From: Clostridiaceae bacterium
GTDB lineage: Bacteria; Bacillota; Clostridia; Oscillospirales; Acutalibacteraceae
Assembly (NCBI GenBank): GCA_016292785.1
Contig: JAEDFL010000011.1
Location: 1-45,425 of the forward strand
Reading direction: 5' to 3'
Length of the DNA: 45,425 bases
Shown here: piece after piece, positions 8,331 to 15,423 of the stretch
Layout: the number at the start of each line of letters is the position of its first letter
Numbering within the stretch: position 1 is the first letter of the stretch
Made by a program: the position numbers and the translations under genes
Notes under the pieces: model-generated
Databases searched by the model: none
What the model saw: only the letters and a program-made list of their open reading frames with translations
What the model was told of the DNA's origin: nothing

Positions 8331-8347
8331 TGTAACCTTTTGTTACA
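8331..8347. promoter_or_regulatory. Inverted repeat before ogg (possible operator)
   Basis: TGTAAC-CTTTT-GTTACA is a perfect 6-bp inverted repeat 45 bases before the ogg start. A TTGACA on the minus strand (8360-8355) would place the -10 region on this palindrome. The cognate regulator is not identified. Confidence 0.4.
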
Positions 8348-8377
8348 TAATTCTTGTCAAGAGTTTTTTAAACTCTG

Positions 8378-8622
8378 TTTTGCACAAAGTTTTCTGAAAT
8401 TTTGAGCAAAAATTTCCGGTTTTTATAACAAAAAAATACTTGACAAAGATATAAGACGATTGTTAAATAATTATCAAACTTCGGGTTTTCAACGGGCAAA
8501 AATGTGGAAAAATACGCAAAATCAACGTTTTCAAATTGAGTTATCCACACTTTCCACATAGTTTTCCACCGATTTTGGGAGAAAATCAAAGTTTTCCACA
8601 CTTCCACAGAAAACGTGGAAAA
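8378..8622. promoter_or_regulatory. DnaA-box cluster
   Basis: Four sites match the DnaA consensus TTWTNCACA: TTTTGCACA (8378-8386), TTTTCCACA on the minus strand (8511-8503), the perfect TTATCCACA (8541-8549) and TTTTCCACA (8592-8600). One-mismatch sites are CTTTCCACA (8550-8558), TTTTCCACC (8562-8570) and, on the minus strand, TTTTCCACG (8622-8614). Six of these seven lie within 120 bases. It is probably a DnaA-binding regulatory or titration site; an origin is unlikely because dnaA/dnaN are absent and the gene directions do not diverge here. Confidence 0.7.
8460..8477. promoter_or_regulatory. Rex-like operator
   Basis: TTGTTAAATAATTATCAA matches 13 of the 14 fixed positions of the Rex consensus TTGTTAANNNNTTAACAA. 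Its centre, ATAA, is the same as in the site before the hydrogenase operon (45222-45239). It covers the -10 of the promoter candidate reading toward the small membrane gene. AT-richness makes a chance match possible. Confidence 0.45.
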
Positions 8623-8675
8623 AGTTACAAACCGTCGTTTTCGGTCGTCTTTTATTCATTTTGTTTTGCATAAAA

Positions 8676-8996
8676 ATGAACGGAGCAGACAACAATAAAA
8701 TAGAAAAAACAAGCGAAAGCAGGGATAGTTTGATTAAGGGAGTAAACCATCAGGTCGTTGAGGTGACAAAACCGACCTGCGAATATTTTGAGCGTGTCAT
8801 ATTTTTTGTAAAACCCGAATTTTCTCAGGTCAGCGAGGGAACGCTGAGAGAGCGTGCCGGAAAGATTGCCGGTGAAACAGGTGCTCCGCCGCCGACCAAG
8901 CTAAGAAAAAATCGGCTGATTTTTGCACTGAAGCTCGTCGGAGCCGCCCTCTGCGGAGCCGCCGCCGCCTTGCTTGTCAGCAGGTTTTTGATGTGA
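8676..8996 (+). CDS. Small tail-anchored membrane protein, unknown function
   Basis: This protein of about 106 residues has a polar N-terminal part and one hydrophobic C-terminal helix (about the last 25 residues, Ala/Leu-rich, ending RFLM), as in tail-anchored proteins. The middle contains EYFERVIFFVKPEF, which I believe is conserved in related hypothetical proteins from Ruminococcaceae; I cannot check this. The ATG at 8676 was chosen over a TTG at 8661; neither has a clear ribosome-binding site. The long leader carries the DnaA-box cluster. A terminator follows the gene. Confidence 0.65.
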   Translation: MNGADNNKIEKTSESRDSLIKGVNHQVVEVTKPTCEYFERVIFFVKPEFSQVSEGTLRERAGKIAGETGAPPPTKLRKNRLIFALKLVGAALCGAAAALLVSRFLM

Positions 8997-9018
8997 TCTG
9001 ACGACAATATTTAACTAA

Positions 9019-9046
9019 CCTCTCCTTAAAAAGGAGAGGATTTTTT
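9019..9046 (+). terminator. Terminator of the small membrane gene
   Basis: CCTCTCCTT (9019-9027) pairs with AAGGAGAGG (9031-9039), and a run of six Ts follows (9041-9046). The run of As on the other side is too short for a strong minus-strand terminator for nth. Confidence 0.85.
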
Positions 9047-9057
9047 CGGTTATATGC

Positions 9058-9687
9058 TTATTTTTTTGCTGACTTGCAAAACTCCGCCATACAGCAGTTT
9101 TCACAGTCGGGACGTCTTGCGATGCAGACAGCTCTGCCGTGAAGCACACATCTGTGGCAGAAATCGTTGCTTTCCTCGGCCGGGAGCAGTTCTTTAAGCT
9201 GCATTTCGACCTTGAAAGGATCCTTTGTTTCAACAAGTCCGAGCAGATTGCTGATGCGTATAAGGTGAGTGTCGGCTACAACGGCAGGCTTGCCGAAAAT
9301 ATCGCCGCAGATAAGGTTTGCGGTTTTTCTGCCGACTCCGGGCAGAGAGGTCAGATCCTCGATGTTATCGGGTACCTTGCCGTCGAAATCGGAGATGATC
9401 TTTTTCGCCATTTCCACAAGATCCTTTGCCTTTGTGCGATAAAAGCCGCAGGAGCGGATAAGCTCCTCAACATCGGCAACCTCAGCCTCGGCAAAGGCTT
9501 CGACCGTCGGATATTTTTCAAAAAGTGCGGGTGTGACAATGTTTACCCGTGCGTCGGTACACTGGGCGGAAAGCCTTGTTGCGGCAAGAAGCTGAAATTC
9601 GTCTTTGTAATTAAGCGAGCAAATCGCTTCGGGATATTCCTTTTTCAGAGCTTCGACCGCAGAAATTGCTCTTTGCTTTTTTGTCAT
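9058..9687 (-). CDS. nth: Endonuclease III
   Basis: This DNA glycosylase/AP lyase removes oxidised pyrimidines. It has 209 residues, the usual length. The helix-hairpin-helix is LPGVGRKTAN, with the catalytic lysine K121, and the catalytic aspartate is D139 (ADTH). The C-terminal [4Fe-4S] loop is intact: C188-X6-C195-X2-C198-X5-C204. A ribosome-binding site, AGGGGTGA, precedes the ATG. It is transcribed alone, leftward. It lies about 770 bases from ogg, giving a small repair neighbourhood. Confidence 0.95.
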   Translation of the reverse strand: MTKKQRAISAVEALKKEYPEAICSLNYKDEFQLLAATRLSAQCTDARVNIVTPALFEKYPTVEAFAEAEVADVEELIRSCGFYRTKAKDLVEMAKKIISDFDGKVPDNIEDLTSLPGVGRKTANLICGDIFGKPAVVADTHLIRISNLLGLVETKDPFKVEMQLKELLPAEESNDFCHRCVLHGRAVCIARRPDCENCCMAEFCKSAKK

Positions 9688-9780
9688 ACAATCACCCCTA
9701 AAGTTTATTTAGTAATTATACTACATATTTTATCAAAAATAAAGTTTTTTCGGCAGAAAATAAGGTTACAGAATTAAACA

Positions 9781-9809
9781 TTGAAAAAAGGAATAATATA
9801 TGGTATTAT
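9781..9809 (+). promoter_or_regulatory. Promoter of the repeat lipoprotein
   Basis: TTGAAA (9781-9786), a 17-base spacer and TATTAT (9804-9809) lie 28 bases before the start codon. Confidence 0.7.
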
Positions 9810-9837
9810 ATAAGAAACCTGAAAAGGAGGTATATAT

Positions 9838-11655
9838 ATGAATAAGAATAAAATCATTGCTATATTGCTTATACTGGCTGTCGGTCTGTGTTCGATGACC
9901 GCCTGCGGAAACTCAGACACTCCGGGCGAGAAGAACGAAAAGCTGGTTTCCGAAACACCCGACGGACTCGGACTTGTTGACGAGAAGAACAAAACGACTG
10001 CCGAGGACGTCACCGCAATAACGGGAGCGACCGATCCGAACGGTAAGGTCGTAGACGCAACGGGAATAACGGACAAGGCAGGTCACAAGATCTATTCAAC
10101 GGGACAGAAGGACAGCTCCGGCAAGGTTATCTACACAACGGGCAAGAAGGACACCAAGGGCAACATTCTCTACACAAAGAATGAGCTTGACACCTTCGGC
10201 AATTTGATCTACTACACGGGCAAGTACGATTCAAACGGAAAGCTTCAGCTTGAGCAGACGAACGAGATGCCCGACTACTCGTCAAACGAGAAGCCGACAA
10301 CCAAGGTTTCTCCGACAGCGATCACGACCTCGACAACTCTCGGAATTAAAGATCCGTCAAAGAAGAAGATCGAGGATGCAAAGTGTGAATACACAAAGTA
10401 TTTCGGCGGCACAGGTCTTGACGCATTCAGGAATGTTATCGGCTGTAAGGACGGCGGATACGTTGCCGCAGGAATTTCAGGTTCAAAGGACGGCGATTAT
10501 AAAGGCGTTTCCGATGAATGGGAGATCCAGCACACCTCGCTTGTCAAATATTCGGCAGACGGCAAGGTTATGTGGAAGTACATCGTCGGCGGCGACAATC
10601 AGATCAATTTCAACGATGTTATCGAGCTTAAAGACGGCACTATCGTTGCGGCAGGTCAGACTGCGGCATCTTCGGGAGATATTGTAAAGAATGCCGGCTC
10701 GGTTTCAGCCTTCATTGTCCGGCTGAAAGAGGACGGAACGCTGATGTGGAAATATGTTTTCCCGTCGGATAAAACATCAACGGGCGAATATATCAGCTCC
10801 CTTGCGGCAACTCCCGACGGCGGTTTTGTTGCAGGCGGAAAGGCGATATCCGAATCGGGCTTCTTTACCGGCACACGAAGCGGCGGCACAAAAGCTTTCA
10901 TCTTCAAGTTTGACAAGAACTGCAACGTCAAGTGGAGAAAGATCCTTGAAGGCTCAAAATCGAACAATTTCTCGGCTCTTGCGGTCAACGATGACGACGA
11001 TATTTACGGCACCTGCGTAACAATGTCCTCGGACGGCGATTTCGGAAAGATCAAGTACAAGACGATCCTTGCTTCAAATACCGTACTTGTCAAGCTCAAT
11101 AAAAAGGGTGACCTTGAGTGGGCAGAGTATCTTCAGGGTTCGGGCGACAGCGAATACAACACAATTTCAGCAACCGAGGACGGCGGCTGTGTGGTAGGCG
11201 GAACATTCTCAATCTACAAGCGTGCCGACGGAATTTATTCATTGAATTACGGTAAGAAGGACGGCTATGTCCTCAGATATAATGCAAAAGGTCAAGTATT
11301 GTGGTCAAGGATAATCGGCGGAGCTTCCAACGATTCCGTAACCGGTATTGTCTGTGTTGAGGGCGGCTTTGCCGTTGTCGGACAGTCCGACTCCGCAACG
11401 GGTGATTTCCAGGGACACAAGGTAGGCGGCGGAACAGACGGCTATATCCTCTATCTCAACGATGAGGGCAAAACCACAGAGACCGTCCGTCTCAACGGAG
11501 CCGAAGATGAATCGGTTATGGATGTTGCCGTGCTTGACGACGGCTCGATCGCTATTGCCGGCTGGACAAAGAGCAGCGATCAGGCATTCAACGGATCCAA
11601 TGCAAAGAAACAGTATATGGGCTATGTCAGCAGATATACTGCGACGGTAAAATAA
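9838..11655 (+). CDS. Repeat-rich surface lipoprotein, beta-propeller-like
   Basis: This is a 605-residue secreted lipoprotein of unknown function. The signal peptide has a hydrophobic core and a lipobox ending MTAC (Cys23). Residues 50-150 hold degenerate repeats of about 15 residues with the pattern D-x-x-G-K-x-I-Y-x-T-G-K-K-D. From about 180 to the end, about six to seven blocks carry the motif DGG-x-V-(A/V)-(A/V)-G and W-x-x-x-(I/V/L)-x-G, which suggests a beta-propeller. The gene has a strong AAGGAGG site, its own promoter and a terminator. A cell-surface binding or scaffold role is inference. Confidence 0.85.
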   Translation: MNKNKIIAILLILAVGLCSMTACGNSDTPGEKNEKLVSETPDGLGLVDEKNKTTAEDVTAITGATDPNGKVVDATGITDKAGHKIYSTGQKDSSGKVIYTTGKKDTKGNILYTKNELDTFGNLIYYTGKYDSNGKLQLEQTNEMPDYSSNEKPTTKVSPTAITTSTTLGIKDPSKKKIEDAKCEYTKYFGGTGLDAFRNVIGCKDGGYVAAGISGSKDGDYKGVSDEWEIQHTSLVKYSADGKVMWKYIVGGDNQINFNDVIELKDGTIVAAGQTAASSGDIVKNAGSVSAFIVRLKEDGTLMWKYVFPSDKTSTGEYISSLAATPDGGFVAGGKAISESGFFTGTRSGGTKAFIFKFDKNCNVKWRKILEGSKSNNFSALAVNDDDDIYGTCVTMSSDGDFGKIKYKTILASNTVLVKLNKKGDLEWAEYLQGSGDSEYNTISATEDGGCVVGGTFSIYKRADGIYSLNYGKKDGYVLRYNAKGQVLWSRIIGGASNDSVTGIVCVEGGFAVVGQSDSATGDFQGHKVGGGTDGYILYLNDEGKTTETVRLNGAEDESVMDVAVLDDGSIAIAGWTKSSDQAFNGSNAKKQYMGYVSRYTATVK

Positions 11656-11668
11656 TATTAAAGGCTGT

Positions 11669-11714
11669 CGCATTAAACTTTTAAAGGCAGTTTAATGCGG
11701 CGGTTTTTCTTTTT
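11669..11714 (+). terminator. Terminator of the repeat lipoprotein
   Basis: CGCATTAAACT (11669-11679) pairs perfectly with AGTTTAATGCG (11689-11699). TTTTT and TTTTT around one C follow (11704-11714). Confidence 0.88.
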
Positions 11715-11726
11715 AGGAGCTTTGAA

Positions 11727-13904
11727 ATGGAACACAGAGAAATTTTTTCGGATGCAAGGTGGCTCAGCCCCAAAGCTTCGCTTGACGCCGCACTTTTTCG
11801 CGCGGAGATTGAGCTGGAAAGCGACGCTGAAAACGCAGAAATAACGATTTCGGGACTGGGTTATTTTATTCTTTACATAAACGGTCAGAGAGTCGGTGAG
11901 GACGAGTTTGTACCTGCGTATTCCGACTACCACGACAGACCTGATATGTGTCTTGAATATCCGCTGAACGACATCTGGTCGCACAGGATTTATGCGTTGA
12001 AATATGATGTGAAAAAATACTTGAATAAGGGTAAAAACGTTATCGGAATTATGGTCGGCGGCGGAATGTATCATCAGAACGTCCGCCACAGCGAGGGAAA
12101 CGTAAACTACGGTGAAATTAAAGTATGCTATAAGCTCTGCGTAAATTCCGAAGTTTTTTATTCAAACCGAAAATCCGTTAAATGCTCACCGGGATTTTTC
12201 AAAAAATCCAACCTTTATTACGGTGAAACTCTCGATTTTACAGGCTTTGACCGGAAGTGGAACACCCTTGAGGGCGAGCTTGCCGACGGTGAAGAGCCGC
12301 TGGAAATTACCGCACCTAAGACGGAATACTATATTCAGAACTGCCCGACGGACAAGGTAATCGAAACACTCAAGCCTGAGCTTGTCAAGGATTTCGGTGA
12401 CTATTCGGTATACAGAATCGAAAAAAATATTTCGGGTTATCCCGTTGTTCGCTGTGACAAAGCAGGCGAAACCATTGTAATGGAATGTGCCGAGAATTTG
12501 TACGACGATCTGACGCTCAATAATATGTCGGTCGGATACAATACGCAAAGGCAGATTGAAATTATTACAACGGACGGCGGTGAGCTTTTCCACCCGTATT
12601 TCTGCTGGTTCGGTTTCAGATACTTTACTCTGACGAACAATGCAAAGCCCGTTGAGGTCAGAGTGATTCATGCCGATGTTGATGTGACTTCGGATTTTGA
12701 ATGCAGCGACGAAACACTGAACTGGTACTATAAAACCTTTGTGAACACCCAGCTTTCCAATATGCACGGCGGAGTGACCTCTGACTGTCCGCACCGCGAA
12801 AGGCTCGGCTATACGGGCGACGGTCAGCTTACCTGTAATGCGGTTATGACCGAGCTTGCCGCCGAAAGCTTTTACAGAAAATGGATCGCAGATATCTGGG
12901 ATTGTCAGGACAAATCCACGGGACACGTTCAGCATACCGCACCGTTTGCAGGCGGCGGAGGAGGACCTGCCGGCTGGGGCGGAGCGATAATAAATGTTCC
13001 GTATCACTACTTCCGTCATTACGGCAACAGGGACGAGCTTGAAGCGATGTTCCCGAGCATGGAAAAGTTCGTTGAATATATGGAAAGCCGCTGTGAGGAC
13101 GGTCTGATTGTCCGTGAGGAAAAGGACGGCTGGTGCCTCGGTGATTGGTGCGCTCCCGAAAAAATTCAAATCCCCGAACCGCTTGTCAATACAACTCTGT
13201 TCATCACTCAGCTTAAAAACCTTATCTACTGTGCAAAAGCTCTCGGAAAGCCTTACGACAGGTACGAGAAGCTGATTGCGGATCACTCGGAGGCCGTGAA
13301 CAGAAAGTATTTTGATCCGTCAACGGGCGACTTCCTGAACGATATTCAGGGCGCAAATTCCTTTGCCGTTGACTGCGGTCTCGGCGATGAAAGAACGGTA
13401 AAAAATATAATAAGAAAATACGGCGAAAAGACCGAGTTTGACACAGGTATATTCGGTACGGAGCTGGTTCTGCGTGTTCTCTACAATGCCGGCGCAGGCG
13501 ACCTTGCGACCTCCCTGCTTGCGAACAAGGGCGAGGTATCGTTCGAGCATATGAGGCAGGCAGGCGCAACAACTCTGTGGGAAAACTGGAACGGCGAAGC
13601 CTCCCACTCCCACCCGATGTTCGGCGCAAGCACCGAGTTCCTTTTTGAGGAAATTCTCGGAATAAAGCAGGCGGACACTTCCGTTCGCTATGATAAAGTC
13701 GTAATTTCCCCCGTCTTTGCCGAATGTCTCCGCTATGCAAAAGGAAAAATAACAACACCTCACGGAGAAATTTCTGTTTCGTGGAAAAAAGAAAACGGAA
13801 AAATCAAGGTTGGTATCACGCTGTGCGAGGGTATTAACGCTGTGTTCTGTCATAAAGGGCAAAAAAATAATCTTAGTGCAGGAACAAACGAATTTACAAT
13901 CTGA
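11727..13904 (+). CDS. Alpha-L-rhamnosidase, GH78 family
   Basis: This is a 725-residue glycosidase without a signal peptide, so it probably acts in the cytoplasm on imported rhamnosides. The N-terminal part (about 25-120, SGLGYFILYINGQRV) is a beta-sandwich like those preceding GH78 domains. The (alpha/alpha)6 catalytic domain carries DCPHRERLGYTGDGQ, the family's counterpart of DCPQREERLGWTGD, which contains catalytic acidic residues. TTLWENWNG and the SHSHPMFGA block are also family-typical. A TAGGAGC site precedes the ATG. ppa begins 18 bases downstream, probably in the same transcript. The exact substrate is unknown. Confidence 0.88.
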   Translation: MEHREIFSDARWLSPKASLDAALFRAEIELESDAENAEITISGLGYFILYINGQRVGEDEFVPAYSDYHDRPDMCLEYPLNDIWSHRIYALKYDVKKYLNKGKNVIGIMVGGGMYHQNVRHSEGNVNYGEIKVCYKLCVNSEVFYSNRKSVKCSPGFFKKSNLYYGETLDFTGFDRKWNTLEGELADGEEPLEITAPKTEYYIQNCPTDKVIETLKPELVKDFGDYSVYRIEKNISGYPVVRCDKAGETIVMECAENLYDDLTLNNMSVGYNTQRQIEIITTDGGELFHPYFCWFGFRYFTLTNNAKPVEVRVIHADVDVTSDFECSDETLNWYYKTFVNTQLSNMHGGVTSDCPHRERLGYTGDGQLTCNAVMTELAAESFYRKWIADIWDCQDKSTGHVQHTAPFAGGGGGPAGWGGAIINVPYHYFRHYGNRDELEAMFPSMEKFVEYMESRCEDGLIVREEKDGWCLGDWCAPEKIQIPEPLVNTTLFITQLKNLIYCAKALGKPYDRYEKLIADHSEAVNRKYFDPSTGDFLNDIQGANSFAVDCGLGDERTVKNIIRKYGEKTEFDTGIFGTELVLRVLYNAGAGDLATSLLANKGEVSFEHMRQAGATTLWENWNGEASHSHPMFGASTEFLFEEILGIKQADTSVRYDKVVISPVFAECLRYAKGKITTPHGEISVSWKKENGKIKVGITLCEGINAVFCHKGQKNNLSAGTNEFTI

Positions 13905-13922
13905 TAAAACGGAGGTTTTATA

Positions 13923-14453
13923 ATGAATATATGGCACGATATTTCACCGAAAAGGATATCGCCCGAGGACTTTGTCTGCGTGGTGGAGATCCCGAAAGGA
14001 AGTAAGAATAAATATGAGTTGGACAAGGAAACGGGACTGATAATTCTTGACCGTATTCTTTATACCTCAACTCACTATCCGGCAAACTACGGCTTCATTC
14101 CGAGAACTCTCGGTGATGACGGCGATCCGCTTGACGTGCTCCTGCTTTGCTCCGAGCCGCTTGAACCGCTCACCCTTTGCCGTGCCTATCCGATCGGAGT
14201 TATCTCGATGATCGACAACGGACACAATGACGAAAAGATAATCGCAATTCCGTTCAACGATCCGAACTACAATATTTATACGAACATTGACCGGCTCCCC
14301 AAGCATATTTTTGACGAGATGCGCCACTTCTTCTCGGTATATAAAACGCTTGAGAACAAGGAGACTGCCGTCGATGAGGTCAGCGAACGCAGTATTGCCG
14401 TCAAAATTATTTCCGACGCAATCGACAACTATATTGAACAGTATTGCAAATGA
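13923..14453 (+). CDS. ppa: Inorganic pyrophosphatase, family I
   Basis: This cytoplasmic enzyme hydrolyses pyrophosphate to phosphate and pulls biosynthetic reactions forward. It has 176 residues, the usual size for soluble family I. The signature DGDPLDVLL holds the three metal-binding aspartates; VVEIPKGSKNKYE and HYPANYGFIP are also typical. It has a GGAGG site before its ATG and lies 18 bases after the rhamnosidase gene, so co-transcription is likely although no metabolic link is evident. Confidence 0.95.
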   Translation: MNIWHDISPKRISPEDFVCVVEIPKGSKNKYELDKETGLIILDRILYTSTHYPANYGFIPRTLGDDGDPLDVLLLCSEPLEPLTLCRAYPIGVISMIDNGHNDEKIIAIPFNDPNYNIYTNIDRLPKHIFDEMRHFFSVYKTLENKETAVDEVSERSIAVKIISDAIDNYIEQYCK

Positions 14454-14459
14454 TGGGAT

Positions 14460-14494
14460 AAAAAAGAGCCGCAGAGGATTTTCTCTGCGGCTTT
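14460..14494. terminator. Bidirectional terminator, ppa / lipoprotein
   Basis: AGCCGCAGAG (14467-14476) pairs with CTCTGCGGCT (14483-14492). On the minus strand a run of Ts follows, a strong terminator for the leftward lipoprotein gene. The rightward T tract after ppa is weak. Confidence 0.88.
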
Positions 14495-14507
14495 GATGTT
14501 GTTAATC

Positions 14508-15314
14508 TTATTTAGCGTTTCTTGTTGCAGGATCAAACCAGTCAATGCTGTAATTTTCGGTTGAGTTGTAATTGAACTCAAGGGGAACTGTGCCGATATC
14601 CTCGGCAAGCGTGCCCTGACCTTTAAGCTCGGTTGTGACAACAACATCTCTTGAGAGTTTAAGCTCTGTGAGCTGATCGGTGTCCTTCTTGAGGATTGCC
14701 TTGATAGTTCCCTCACCGTACTGTGCGCTGTAGGAATCAACTGTGACAATATTGCTTACAACATCAAAGTTGGAGAGGATCTCCTCGTCGTCCATAATGT
14801 TGTAGAGCTTGCCGTAAACGCTGTCGGTCTGGTTGGGATCCTTTTCGGGGTAGATCTTGATAACTATGATATAGGTTGCGCCCGTACCGTCGTCCTTATT
14901 CTCCATACAATAAGCCGAGCGTACGTCTGCGTTTGTGAGAACAGGAGTTTCCTCCGAACCGACTGTCGGGAAAATGTCCTTTGTGCTGTCACCGTAAACG
15001 GTTTCTTTTGAGAAGCTTTCCTCTGTGATAGCCTTTGAAACGGTCTTGAATGCCGCCTTGACATATTCGTTTTCACACTTATCCTTTTGCTCGCCACTCA
15101 TGCCTGCGCCTTGGTCGATGCTGTAGCTGATGCCGGGGTTGCCTTTCTTAGTTCCTGCCACAGCTTCATTGAATCTTGCAAGGATGTCCTCGGTTGTTGT
15201 GGGTAAGGGAGATTTGTAATCGTATGTTTCTTCCTCTTCGCCGCAGGCGCACAGGGAAAGAACCATGAGCACAGCGATCAAGAGTGACGAAAATCTTACA
15301 ATTTTTTTATTCAC
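14508..15314 (-). CDS. Lipoprotein of unknown function
   Basis: This is a 268-residue secreted lipoprotein. The signal peptide ends in LCAC, with the lipid-modified cysteine at about residue 24. It is followed by an acidic linker and a mixed alpha/beta domain with no motif I recognise. The start is GTG, chosen because AAGGAG lies at good spacing before it. It has its own TATAAT promoter and a strong terminator, so it appears monocistronic. Confidence 0.85.
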   Translation of the reverse strand: MNKKIVRFSSLLIAVLMVLSLCACGEEEETYDYKSPLPTTTEDILARFNEAVAGTKKGNPGISYSIDQGAGMSGEQKDKCENEYVKAAFKTVSKAITEESFSKETVYGDSTKDIFPTVGSEETPVLTNADVRSAYCMENKDDGTGATYIIVIKIYPEKDPNQTDSVYGKLYNIMDDEEILSNFDVVSNIVTVDSYSAQYGEGTIKAILKKDTDQLTELKLSRDVVVTTELKGQGTLAEDIGTVPLEFNYNSTENYSIDWFDPATRNAK

Positions 15315-15354
15315 AATGCCAACTCCTTTTGAGCAATAATATAACCACTAACTG

Positions 15355-15383
15355 ATTATAGCACATCTGTTTCAAAAATCCAA
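15355..15383 (-). promoter_or_regulatory. Promoter of the 268-residue lipoprotein
   Basis: TTGGAT (15383-15378), a 17-base spacer and TATAAT (15360-15355) on the minus strand. Confidence 0.78.
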
Positions 15384-15423
15384 TAGTTTTACGGAAAATA
15401 TTTGGGAAAAGTGTATTTGTTCG

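Larger units (their letters stand above)
8287..8675. other. Gene-free stretch between ogg and the small membrane gene
   Basis: This 390-base AT-rich interval has no credible gene. It holds the ogg upstream palindrome, a small hairpin (8360-8376), a rightward promoter candidate (TTGACA 8440-8445, TTAAAT 8463-8468), a Rex-like box on that -10 (8460-8477), and a cluster of DnaA boxes (8378-8622). Confidence 0.7.

Noticed and set aside
7468..8397. A 309-codon open frame opposite ogg
   Set aside because: It is antisense to a gene with intact catalytic residues (K213, D232) and has no ribosome-binding site.
8378..8622. The DnaA-box cluster as the chromosomal origin
   Set aside because: dnaA, dnaN, rpmH or parAB are absent, and the ribosomal protein, topA and smc genes to the right read leftward toward it, which would make them head-on to replication.
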